A DNA stretch of 6,989 nt, from positions 1 through 6,989 of the forward strand of contig JAQSWE010000130.1 in assembly GCA_029266795.1 (NCBI GenBank). Direction: 5' to 3'. How positions within the stretch are numbered: the first letter of the stretch is position 1; each line of letters starts with the position of its first letter. The notes below the pieces were generated by a model, which searched no databases, was not told the DNA's origin, and saw only the letters and a program-made list of their open reading frames with translations. Positions 1 through 5,398 of this stretch are shown here, piece by piece. The stretch comes from Alphaproteobacteria bacterium (lineage in GTDB: Bacteria; Pseudomonadota; Alphaproteobacteria; Micavibrionales; UBA2020). The translations under genes and the position numbers were made by a program.

Positions 1-132
1 CAAAAAAGCATCGATCTTTTCATCTCGAGCATAAGCGTGCACTTCATCAGCAGTAAGCTCGTCGTATTCTCCGCTATCGGAGGCTGAGATAAATTGCCAA
101 AGCAAAAAATTGTACCGACTTTCTGTCATCAT
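1..132 (-). CDS. hypothetical protein, N-terminal fragment running off the left edge
   Basis: An open frame of 44 codons starts at ATG 132-130 and continues past base 1 without a stop. It begins MMTESRYNFLLWQFIS, followed by an acidic stretch and the segment TADEVHAYARDEKIDAFL. The first of two adjacent ATG codons is chosen because an AAAGG-type ribosome binding site lies 9 bases upstream; the second ATG (129-127) is a possible alternative. No signal peptide or membrane segment is seen. I do not recognise the family. The codons and the upstream DNA are more AT-rich than the neighbouring dehydrogenase gene. It lies downstream of that gene on the same strand but has its own possible promoter. 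That it is a real gene rests on the ribosome binding site, the promoter-like sequence and an open frame to the edge. Confidence 0.6.
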   Translation of the reverse strand, partial: MMTESRYNFLLWQFISASDSGEYDELTADEVHAYARDEKIDAFL

Positions 133-165
133 TTTTAAATACCTTTCTTAATTAATTTTATCTCA

Positions 166-194
166 AAAATATCAGATAACATAACTTTCGTAAA
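166..194 (-). promoter_or_regulatory. possible sigma-70-type promoter for the left-edge gene
   Basis: On the minus strand a TTTACG box (194-189) is followed after exactly 17 bp by TATTTT (171-166), about 33 bp before the ATG at 132. The surrounding DNA is very AT-rich, so a chance match is quite possible. If real, it would let the left-edge gene be transcribed separately from the dehydrogenase upstream of it. Confidence 0.35.
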
Positions 195-214
195 TAAAAT
201 CAGTATAGAGGAAA

Positions 215-997
215 TTACTCCATCACCCACCCATGGCTCACCAGCAGCGACTGGCCGGTGAGCGCGTTGGTCTTGAATTCGGCGAAGAACAGGGCAGTCT
301 CGGCGACGTCCTCGAGCGTCGTGAATTCGCCGTCGACCGTATCTTTCAGCATGATTTTTTTGATGACTTCGTCTTCGGTGATGCCGAGCGCCTGCGCCTG
401 TTCGGGGATCTGCTTTTCGACCAGCGGGGTGCGGACGAAGCCGGGGCAGATGGTGTTGCAGCGCACGCCATGCTTCGCGCCCTCTTTCGCGACCGCCTTG
501 CCGAAGCCGATCAGCGCGTGCTTCGCGGTCACGTAAGGCGCTTTCAGCAGCGAGGCGGTTTTCGAATGAGCCGAGCCCATCAGGATGATGCTGCCGCCCC
601 TGCCCTGCTTGTACATATGGCGCAGCGCCGCGCGGGTGGTGAGGAACGCGCCGTCGACATGCACCGCCATCAGCAGTTTCCATTTGGCGTAATCAAATTC
701 TTCAATCGGCGCGACGATCTGGATGCCCGCATTGCTCACGAGGATGTCGATGCCGCCCAATTCCTTGGCCGCGCGGTCGATGCCGGCATCGACCTGTTCT
801 TCGCTCGTCACATCCATCGCGATGCCGATGGCGCGCTTGCCTGTGGGGTCGAGCTGTTTTGCGGCGGCGTCGGCTGCGGCGGCGTTGAGGTCGGCGAGCG
901 CCACCTTCGCGCCTTCGCGCAAATAGGTGCGGGCAATTTCTAAGCCGAGGCCGCTGGCGGCCCCCGTGACGACGGCGACTTTATCCTTGAGGCGCAT
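215..997 (-). CDS. bdhA: D-3-hydroxybutyrate dehydrogenase (short-chain dehydrogenase family)
   Basis: A 260-residue cytoplasmic short-chain dehydrogenase that should interconvert (R)-3-hydroxybutyrate and acetoacetate with NAD, a step in polyhydroxybutyrate and ketone-body use. The nucleotide motif TGAASGLG is at residues 11-18, Asp36 after the second strand favours NAD over NADP, and NAG is at 89-91. The catalytic set is Ser142, Tyr155 and Lys159. What separates it from generic FabG-like members is the full set of substrate-pocket residues known from bacterial 3-hydroxybutyrate dehydrogenases: Gln93, His144, Lys152, Gln196 and Trp257, nearly all at the same numbers as in the Pseudomonas fragi enzyme. 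The start at 997 has AAGGAGAAG (1009-1001) just upstream; a GTG at 1021 would add eight residues before that site and is rejected. It has its own promoter. No terminator hairpin is seen after the stop. Confidence 0.93.
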   Translation of the reverse strand: MRLKDKVAVVTGAASGLGLEIARTYLREGAKVALADLNAAAADAAAKQLDPTGKRAIGIAMDVTSEEQVDAGIDRAAKELGGIDILVSNAGIQIVAPIEEFDYAKWKLLMAVHVDGAFLTTRAALRHMYKQGRGGSIILMGSAHSKTASLLKAPYVTAKHALIGFGKAVAKEGAKHGVRCNTICPGFVRTPLVEKQIPEQAQALGITEDEVIKKIMLKDTVDGEFTTLEDVAETALFFAEFKTNALTGQSLLVSHGWVME

Positions 998-1021
998 GAT
1001 CTTCTCCTTGATGCAGCGCAC

Positions 1022-1050
1022 AAAATAAGCCCCTGCGGACTTTTAGTCAA
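1022..1050 (-). promoter_or_regulatory. sigma-70-type promoter for bdhA
   Basis: On the minus strand TTGACT (1050-1045) is followed after 17 bp by TATTTT (1027-1022). Transcription would start around 1014-1016, a few bases before the AAGGAGAAG ribosome binding site, leaving a very short leader. The close match to consensus, ideal spacing and position make this a good prediction, but it is untested. Confidence 0.65.
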
Positions 1051-1159
1051 CGAGAGGGCGGTGGCGCGCGGGGCCTTCAATTTCCGTGGCGGTTTTTAGT
1101 ACCTGTTCACAATGTTCAATAACCCATCATCTATTACCGTATCACATTAATGCGAAATA

Positions 1160-1175
1160 CGCAATTTAAATTGCG
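1160..1175. repeat. perfect 16-bp palindrome, possible operator
   Basis: CGCAATTTAAATTGCG reads identically on both strands with no central gap. It lies about 110 bp upstream of the bdhA -35 box and 160 bp upstream of the opposite promoter. A perfect palindrome of this length could be a binding site for a dimeric regulator, but no regulator gene is adjacent and nothing ties it to a known operator. Confidence 0.5.
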
Positions 1176-1201
1176 CAAGTGTTTGGCGATCAAAGCCGAT
1201 T

Positions 1202-1323
1202 CCCCCTCTCCCGCACTCGCGGGAGAGGGTTGGGGTGAGGGTGTGTATCAGGACGAACGCGACGAAGGTTTTTCCGAGACTTCCCCTCACCCCGCCCCTC
1301 TCCCGCCAGCGCGGGAGAGGGGG
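1202..1323. repeat. inverted pair of GC-rich hairpins (REP/BIME-like intergenic repeat)
   Basis: Two similar units face each other. Unit one has an 11-bp stem, CCCTCTCCCGC (1204-1214) with GCGGGAGAGGG (1219-1229), loop ACTC, followed by the tail TTGGGGTGAGGG (1230-1241). Unit two is the reverse: CCCCTCACCCC (1283-1293), then a 12-bp stem, CCCCTCTCCCGC (1295-1306) with GCGGGAGAGGGG (1311-1322), loop CAGC. The tails are complementary too, so the whole 122 bp can also fold as one large inverted repeat around a 41-bp centre. This layout is that of paired REP elements, which are repeated between genes in many proteobacterial genomes. Copy number elsewhere cannot be judged from one window. Confidence 0.85.
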
Positions 1324-1334
1324 ATTCGAGCGCA

Positions 1335-1363
1335 TTGACTATGGGGGCCATGCTTCATACCAT
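1335..1363 (+). promoter_or_regulatory. sigma-70-type promoter for the gene at 1396
   Basis: TTGACT (1335-1340) is followed after 17 bp by TACCAT (1358-1363), 32 bp before the ATG. The -35 box is a strong match and the -10 box matches four of six positions. The same -10 sequence and spacing occur before gpmA. The -35 box begins 12 bases after the REP-like hairpins end. Confidence 0.6.
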
Positions 1364-1395
1364 CGTTCAACAGCAAGAACTTAGAGGCCGACGCC

Positions 1396-2010
1396 ATGAG
1401 ATTCGCAGACACGAAACTGCCGCAGCATCCTGTTATCGAGAATGCATTCAACGAGCTGGTGCGCCTCGATGCCGACAACAGTTTCACCGACCGCGGCATC
1501 CGCATTGCGCAGATCATCGCAACAGAAAGCAAATCGCAGGACCCGGACGCCATTGCCGCCGGTCTTCTGGTGCCGATGGCGAGCGATACCGGACAGGTGC
1601 TGCTGGCGCAGGCGGTGCTGCCGCCGCGCGTGACCGAGATCATCCAGTCCGTTTTCGACATCGGCGGCATGACGATGCGCAACGAGCCCATCGAGACGTT
1701 TTATAAAAAGCAGGATGCGGGCGCGCGCTCTGTGATCCTCGCCTCCAGCTATCGCATGTTCGAAGTGATGGCGGCGGAGATGGAAGAAAGCCTTGCCGCG
1801 TCACGCCGCGCCGGCGCGGTGGCCGATGCCGAATTCCTGAAAGAGACGCTCGCGCCTGTAAAAAAATTCACCGGCATGATCTACCGCGCGGAAACGGAAG
1901 AAAAACAGCTCGCGCAGAAATGCGACGATGCGGTGATCCGCATCGAAACGCTGATCGGCGGCGCGAACCCTCCAAAACCAACCGCGCAGATCAAGCCGCC
2001 GTCGCCTTAA
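1396..2010 (+). CDS. hypothetical protein, possibly a degenerate HD-domain protein
   Basis: A 204-residue soluble protein with no signal peptide or membrane segment. The ATG is preceded by AGAGG at 8 bases. It is predicted to be mainly helical, with many Ala, Glu and Ile residues, and ends in a Pro/Lys-rich tail (residues 191-204). I do not firmly recognise it. Residues about 34-57 (a GIRIAQIIATES segment, then DPDAIAAGLL) and about 111-124 (RSVILASSYRMFEV) resemble, by eye, the layout of the RelA/SpoT HD domain, in which an ILAE helix is followed by AALLHD and later by VILIKLADRTHNM. The metal-binding His-Asp pair is Val-Pro here (59-60) and the later Asp is Ser. If related, it is a catalytically dead version. 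It has its own promoter and may be co-transcribed with the gene 27 bp downstream. Confidence 0.75.
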   Translation: MRFADTKLPQHPVIENAFNELVRLDADNSFTDRGIRIAQIIATESKSQDPDAIAAGLLVPMASDTGQVLLAQAVLPPRVTEIIQSVFDIGGMTMRNEPIETFYKKQDAGARSVILASSYRMFEVMAAEMEESLAASRRAGAVADAEFLKETLAPVKKFTGMIYRAETEEKQLAQKCDDAVIRIETLIGGANPPKPTAQIKPPSP

Positions 2011-2026
2011 AAACCTCTCAATATCC

Positions 2027-2031
2027 GGGAG
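2027..2031 (+). promoter_or_regulatory. ribosome binding site supporting a TTG start
   Basis: GGGAG lies six bases before TTG 2038-2040. This spacing, with the lysine-rich start and hydrophobic segment that follow at once, decides for the rare TTG start over the first in-frame ATG at 2104, which would cut off the membrane segment. Confidence 0.6.
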
Positions 2032-2037
2032 CCATTC

Positions 2038-2538
2038 TTGAAGAAAAAATGCCGGATCTTTGCCGCAATAACTGTTTGCGCTTGCGTTGCCATACTCGTC
2101 ATTATGCACCTGCATAAGACGCATTTGGAGAATGAGCAAATTCAGGCCCGAAAGAAAATGCTGCCGGAATGGGCTGCCATTTGGGAAGATTGGGAAGAGA
2201 AACTACCTGTTTCAGAAGAGCAAATTTTTTCAGAGACATATCTCTACAAGAAATTCCCGCCAGCTGTTCAAAAAACTTATCCGATCAACTCTTTATCAGA
2301 AAAAATTGTGTCAGATTGCAAAGCGCTCGGGTACAAATATACGCCAAAAGAATTATTCCTTGATGAAACGTTTACCCCCAGCAAAGAGTTTCCCTGTCGA
2401 TTTCATACCTGCTACGACAGCCACAGTTTCGAAACAGAAGGTATTCAAACAAGCGGCGTAGACATCACGATATCCTGGTGCGACGAAGACAAAAAAGTCA
2501 CATGGATCCTCGGCCGAGTCGGCCTGTGGATGAATTAA
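2038..2538 (+). CDS. hypothetical membrane-anchored protein, AT-rich gene with TTG start
   Basis: A 166-residue protein of unknown function. The N-terminus is basic (MKKKCR), followed by a hydrophobic segment at about residues 7-23, so it should be an uncleaved signal anchor with the rest in the periplasm. No clear cleavage site is seen. The segment contains Cys14 and Cys16, but with no Leu-rich lipobox context they do not make a convincing lipoprotein signal. The exported part has four cysteines (94, 120, 125, 148), enough for two disulfides, and is rich in aromatic and acidic residues. Translation starts at TTG. Base composition is markedly more AT-rich than in the genes on either side, which suggests recent acquisition or weak constraint. 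It begins 27 bp after the preceding stop and converges with the lipoprotein gene, whose end is 37 bp away; no terminator is visible in that gap. Confidence 0.75.
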   Translation: MKKKCRIFAAITVCACVAILVIMHLHKTHLENEQIQARKKMLPEWAAIWEDWEEKLPVSEEQIFSETYLYKKFPPAVQKTYPINSLSEKIVSDCKALGYKYTPKELFLDETFTPSKEFPCRFHTCYDSHSFETEGIQTSGVDITISWCDEDKKVTWILGRVGLWMN

Positions 2539-2575
2539 AACATCCCCGTATCATTCATTTACATGACAAGCGAAA

Positions 2576-2992
2576 TTACCGCGGCCAGACCGTGACCGGC
2601 ACGTTCATCGCGTTGCCGTTCAGCGACATCGCGACCGTCACCGTGTTGGGATAGGCGCAGGAGACGCAAGCACTTTGCGTCCCCTTCACTTCCGCGCCTT
2701 CGGAGGGCGCGAAGCTGGGGCGGACGGTGTTGCGGCCCGTCATGTGATCGCCTTTGAAGCAGGCGACGTTCATCATGTCGGGCGCGCGGCGTACCATGAC
2801 GGCGCCGGGGGCTTTTACGCTATAGGTGTCGTTGCCGCTTTGCATCACGCAGTTCACGCCCGTCACGCCGGGGGTGTTGATGACGATGCTCTGGTACGGG
2901 GTGCGCGCGGGCGGCGCCATGGAGACCTGCTTTTCCGCGCAGGCAGAAACGAGCAGCAGCAGCGCCACCGAAAAATATTTCAGTTTTCTCAT
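2576..2992 (-). CDS. small lipoprotein, last gene of the operon
   Basis: A 138-residue lipoprotein. The signal peptide has a basic start (MRKLK), a leucine-rich core and a lipobox VSAC ending at Cys18, the predicted lipid-modified residue. The next residue is Ala rather than Asp, so an outer-membrane location is expected by the E. coli sorting rule. The mature part holds Cys48 and Cys78 in a pattern recalling small PEGA-like beta domains (short strands, an APGAVMV turn, then NVACFKG), and a CVSC pair at 109-112. That fold assignment is inference. The ATG overlaps the stop of the upstream gene by 4 bp (ATGA), so the two are probably translationally coupled. Function is unknown; coupling suggests it works with the membrane protein encoded before it. 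Confidence 0.85.
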   Translation of the reverse strand: MRKLKYFSVALLLLVSACAEKQVSMAPPARTPYQSIVINTPGVTGVNCVMQSGNDTYSVKAPGAVMVRRAPDMMNVACFKGDHMTGRNTVRPSFAPSEGAEVKGTQSACVSCAYPNTVTVAMSLNGNAMNVPVTVWPR

Positions 2993-3858
2993 AGCGACGT
3001 ATCCCGATTTTTGAACATTTTCTTGACGACGGGCGCGAGCGCCACGCCGATGATAATGATGCCGATGCCGAGCGCGAAGACGAGCGACAGGTTGAGGATG
3101 AAATTCATCTCATCGCTGGAATCCTGCGCGGGGTCGGCGATGGTCGCCGGCACATCGCCGCCATTCGCGGCGATGGTCAGCCGCGCATATTCCTTGGCGG
3201 TTTCCTTGACGAATTCATTGTCCTCCGGCCCCGTATACTGCGCATAGACGCTATAAATTATGGCCTTGTTCTTGACGTTCAGCGCCGACATGGAAATGGA
3301 GATCGGGATATCGATCTGCTGTCCGTCGGGCGTTTTCATGCCGATATTGGCCAGCATCGAAATGCCGATCGCGTTGTCGAGATTCATGAACGCGCCGAAG
3401 CTTTTGGATTCGCCGATGCGTACCTGCGCGCCGGTGCCTTTGTTGATGCTGTCGAGCATCTGCTGGGCTGCGGGATCTGCCTCCAGCACGCCGCCCGTTT
3501 CGCGCACGATGGCCTGCTTGAAAATGTCGAAATCCTGCTGGTTCTTGATGGTGACATCGGCCTTGGTCGTCTGCACCAGCATGTATTTCTTGATGCCGTT
3601 GGCGGGGTTTTCCTGCATCGCCTTCACGTCGCGGGCGGAAAGGTAAACGGCCAGCAGCCGGTTTTCCGGCGGCACGAACTGCTTCACCAGCGCATCGAAT
3701 TGCGCGTCCTTGCCGTAAGTTTCCTGAAAGCCCAGCATGTTCGGCAATGCAATTTCCTGATCGCCGACGAAGGAATTGCGCGCAATCGCGATATCTTCGG
3801 CGCGCGCAGGCACGGCAAAGGCGATCAGCACGGCAAGAGCAAGGATAAGATGTTTCAA
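2989..3858 (-). CDS. exported protein with C-terminal membrane anchor, unknown function
   Basis: A 289-residue protein. Residues 1-20 form a clear signal peptide (basic start, hydrophobic core, ARA before the predicted cut at 20/21). A periplasmic domain of about 230 residues follows, then one membrane segment at about 252-277 and a short basic tail (KKMFKNR), which predicts the N-terminus outside and the C-terminus in the cytoplasm. I do not recognise the domain; its middle (about residues 145-207) looks like alternating beta strands. The start is TTG 3858-3856, chosen because AGGA (3870-3867) lies 8 bases upstream and because any later start would destroy the signal peptide. The start overlaps the stop of the phosphatase gene before it by 4 bp (TTGA), and its own stop overlaps the lipoprotein start, so all three look translationally coupled. 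Confidence 0.85.
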   Translation of the reverse strand: MKHLILALAVLIAFAVPARAEDIAIARNSFVGDQEIALPNMLGFQETYGKDAQFDALVKQFVPPENRLLAVYLSARDVKAMQENPANGIKKYMLVQTTKADVTIKNQQDFDIFKQAIVRETGGVLEADPAAQQMLDSINKGTGAQVRIGESKSFGAFMNLDNAIGISMLANIGMKTPDGQQIDIPISISMSALNVKNKAIIYSVYAQYTGPEDNEFVKETAKEYARLTIAANGGDVPATIADPAQDSSDEMNFILNLSLVFALGIGIIIIGVALAPVVKKMFKNRDTSL

Positions 3859-4529
3859 GGTTTCGGTCCTGATGTCGCGCGTTTCTGAGGCTTGGGCGGC
3901 AGTTGGTAATGGTTCACCAGTTTGCCGTCTTCGTATTCATACACGACCGGCGCGGCATTCGGCACGCGCTGGCGGTTCGACCAGATATCTTCGGTCGGGA
4001 CCGGTTTGGTGCCGATGGCGATTTCAAACGCAACCATGATGCCGGAATGCGAGGCGACCAGCACCGTTTCGCCACGCTCCAGCCTCGGCATGATTTCGTC
4101 GTCATAGAATTTTTTCGTGCGCGCGACCATCTGCTCGTCGCTCTCCCCGTTCGGCAGTGCGATGTTATAGGCGCGCGGATAGGCGAGAATTTCCGGATCG
4201 GTCAGCTTGTTGCGCGCGGTGAAGTCGCCGGAGTCACCCTCGACAATCTCGGGGCGCTTTTCGACATTCCATGTGCCGTCGGGATTTTTCAGGTGATCGT
4301 TCGTGCCGGAATTTTCCAAGGCGATTGCGGCGGTATTGAAGGCGCGCTGCAGGGTCGAAGCATAGGCCTTGTCGAACACGAAGCCTTCGATGCTGGCGCC
4401 CGCGTCGCGCGCCTGTCCCTCCCCCACGTCATTGAGCGGGATATCGTGCAGGCCGGTCATGAAATGCTGCTTGTTGTAGTCGGTCTGCCCGTGACGGAAC
4501 AGGACGAGCGTGCCTTTGGTCTTGGTCAT
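3855..4529 (-). CDS. histidine phosphatase, phosphoglycerate mutase-like paralogue 1
   Basis: A 224-residue cytoplasmic member of the histidine phosphatase superfamily (PF00300), related to gpmA in the same operon. The phosphohistidine motif is FRHGQTDYN, with Arg12 and His13; Thr25-Gly26, Arg62, Glu97 and the second His161 complete the usual catalytic core. The mutase substrate pocket is altered. The canonical ERxYG is EGDSG here (Arg and Tyr lost), the Arg-Arg pair is Pro118-Arg119, and HGN after the second His is HSG; the lysine of the NK motif is kept (Lys108). A phosphatase or other phosphotransfer role is therefore more likely than glycolytic mutase activity. The C-terminal 14 residues are Pro/Lys-rich. 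It lies 38 bp after paralogue 2 and overlaps the exported membrane protein gene by 4 bp. Confidence 0.9.
   Translation of the reverse strand: MTKTKGTLVLFRHGQTDYNKQHFMTGLHDIPLNDVGEGQARDAGASIEGFVFDKAYASTLQRAFNTAAIALENSGTNDHLKNPDGTWNVEKRPEIVEGDSGDFTARNKLTDPEILAYPRAYNIALPNGESDEQMVARTKKFYDDEIMPRLERGETVLVASHSGIMVAFEIAIGTKPVPTEDIWSNRQRVPNAAPVVYEYEDGKLVNHYQLPPKPQKRATSGPKP
3867..3870 (-). promoter_or_regulatory. ribosome binding site supporting a TTG start inside the upstream gene
   Basis: On the minus strand AGGA lies 8 bases before TTG 3858-3856, within the last codons of the phosphatase gene. Together with the signal peptide that begins at this TTG, it fixes the start of the exported membrane protein. 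Confidence 0.6.
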
Positions 4530-4530
4530 G

Positions 4531-4556
4531 CCTGAAGCCTTTTCGATTGGTTCAGG
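4531..4556 (-). promoter_or_regulatory. small hairpin around the ribosome binding site of paralogue 1
   Basis: On the minus strand CCTGAA (4556-4551) can pair with TTCAGG (4536-4531), leaving a 14-base loop that contains AAAAGG, the probable ribosome binding site. A six-bp stem is weak, so any effect on translation is speculative. Confidence 0.3.
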
Positions 4557-4567
4557 TCAATATAACG

Positions 4568-5257
4568 TCAAGGCTTCGGTTTGAAAACATCCGATTTCGG
4601 GGGCTGGAAAGCTGCGGGAACCTTGGTGTTTTCCAGCTGGTGGTGGTCGGTCATGATGCCGTTTTCGTATTCGAAGATAATCGGCGTGGCATTCGCAATG
4701 CGATGCCCCGATCCCCAGATTCCCTTTTTCGGGTCGGGTATTTCAAGGCCCATCACGACGTCGAAGGCATGGACGATTCCCGCATGGGCCGCGACCATCA
4801 CCGTCTCGCCACGCTCGATGCGCGGCAGGATTTCGTTGCGGTAGAATTTTTCGACGCGCTGCACGACCTGCCAGTCGCTTTCGCCATTCGGCAGCGGCGT
4901 GATGTAGCTGCGCAGATAACCCGTTATGCGCGGGTCATCCATATGCATGCCCGTGAAGTCGCCGGCGTCGCTTTCCATGATAACGGGTGATTGTTCGATC
5001 TCCCACACGCCGTTTTTGTTGAGATGCGCGTTATTCGCCGATGTTTCCAGTGCCATCACGGCGGTATTAAAAGCACGGCTGAGCGTGGATGAATAAACTT
5101 TATCAAAGGCTAGCGCGCCGAGGCACAAGCCCGCTTCCCGCGCCTGTTCTTCGCCGAGCGGCGTCAGCGGTGCGTCCGCCTGACCCGTCATCAAATGCTG
5201 TTCGTTATATGTCGTTTGCCCGTGCCGGAGCAGCACGAGTTTGCCCTTGATCGTCAT
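4568..5257 (-). CDS. histidine phosphatase, phosphoglycerate mutase-like paralogue 2
   Basis: A 229-residue cytoplasmic histidine phosphatase. Catalytic core: LRHGQTTYN with Arg11 and His12, Thr24-Gly25, Arg61, Glu95 and His158. It is the most altered of the set. The ERxYG motif is ESDAG, the NK lysine is Met106, the Arg-Arg pair is Leu115-Arg116, and the second box is HAG instead of HGN. Loss of several phosphoglycerate-binding positions with the core intact argues for a catalytically active enzyme with another substrate. The tail (about residues 211-229) is Pro/Lys-rich and ends FKPKP. The start ATG has a weak AAGG ten bases upstream. It follows paralogue 3 after 141 bp, the largest gap in the operon, and precedes paralogue 1 by 38 bp. 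Confidence 0.9.
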   Translation of the reverse strand: MTIKGKLVLLRHGQTTYNEQHLMTGQADAPLTPLGEEQAREAGLCLGALAFDKVYSSTLSRAFNTAVMALETSANNAHLNKNGVWEIEQSPVIMESDAGDFTGMHMDDPRITGYLRSYITPLPNGESDWQVVQRVEKFYRNEILPRIERGETVMVAAHAGIVHAFDVVMGLEIPDPKKGIWGSGHRIANATPIIFEYENGIMTDHHQLENTKVPAAFQPPKSDVFKPKP

Positions 5258-5398
5258 TTTGTCTGTGCCTTAGTCTTTTTCTTGATTATGGGCAATGTAA
5301 CAGGTTTTCCCGCATAATGGAATACGGAAAACAATAATTTTAAGTCATTGATATTACGTGTTACTTTTATGCCACTGTGAAGGTAAGGCCTTCACATA
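5258..5398 (-). other. AT-rich spacer within the phosphatase operon
   Basis: This 141-bp gap between paralogues 3 and 2 is much richer in A and T than the genes around it. It holds a hairpin next to the paralogue 3 stop and no open frame of note. It could carry an internal promoter for the last four genes, but I find no -35/-10 pair with good spacing. Confidence 0.5.
5376..5396 (-). promoter_or_regulatory. hairpin just after the stop of paralogue 3
   Basis: TGTGAAGG (5376-5383) and CCTTCACA (5389-5396) form a perfect 8-bp stem with a 5-base loop, starting 2 bases after the stop codon on the transcribed strand. No U-run follows (the next bases read GTGGCATAAAAG), so it does not fit an intrinsic terminator. 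It may mark an mRNA end, a processing site or a partial attenuator that lowers expression of downstream genes. Confidence 0.5.

Larger units (their letters stand above)
998..1395. other. divergent intergenic region without a gene
   Basis: This 398-bp gap separates bdhA (minus) from the plus-strand gene at 1396. From left to right it holds the bdhA ribosome binding site and promoter, a spaced pair of TGTTCA hexamers (1104-1109 and 1113-1118), a perfect 16-bp palindrome (1160-1175), a pair of inverted GC-rich hairpins (1202-1323) and the promoter of the plus-strand gene. Short open frames cross the hairpins on both strands, but they are by-products of the repeat and have no ribosome binding site. 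I see no RNA gene. Confidence 0.8.

Noticed and set aside
233..943. Long plus-strand open frame opposite bdhA
   Set aside because: It lies antisense to a gene with full family motifs, has no recognisable domain or ribosome binding site, and reflects the third-position GC bias of the real gene.
215..997. Generic FabG or sugar dehydrogenase assignment for the short-chain dehydrogenase
   Set aside because: The substrate-binding Gln93, His144, Lys152, Gln196 and Trp257 together are specific to 3-hydroxybutyrate dehydrogenases.
1202..1323. CRISPR-like or terminator reading of the repeated hairpins
   Set aside because: There are only two inverted copies rather than regularly spaced direct repeats, and no T-run follows either stem. 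A paired REP-like element fits better.
1147..1338. Two 62-residue open frames crossing the hairpin repeat
   Set aside because: They are translations of the GC-rich palindromes and have no ribosome binding site or homology.
2539..2575. Terminator between the converging genes
   Set aside because: The 37-bp gap contains no stem of useful length and no T-run on either strand.
3903..4535. Long plus-strand open frames opposite the phosphatase genes (also near 4547-4990, 5486-6121 and 6081-6773)
   Set aside because: Each mirrors a histidine phosphatase gene on the minus strand, is rich in Arg, Val and Asp as expected of antisense reading, and has no motif of its own.
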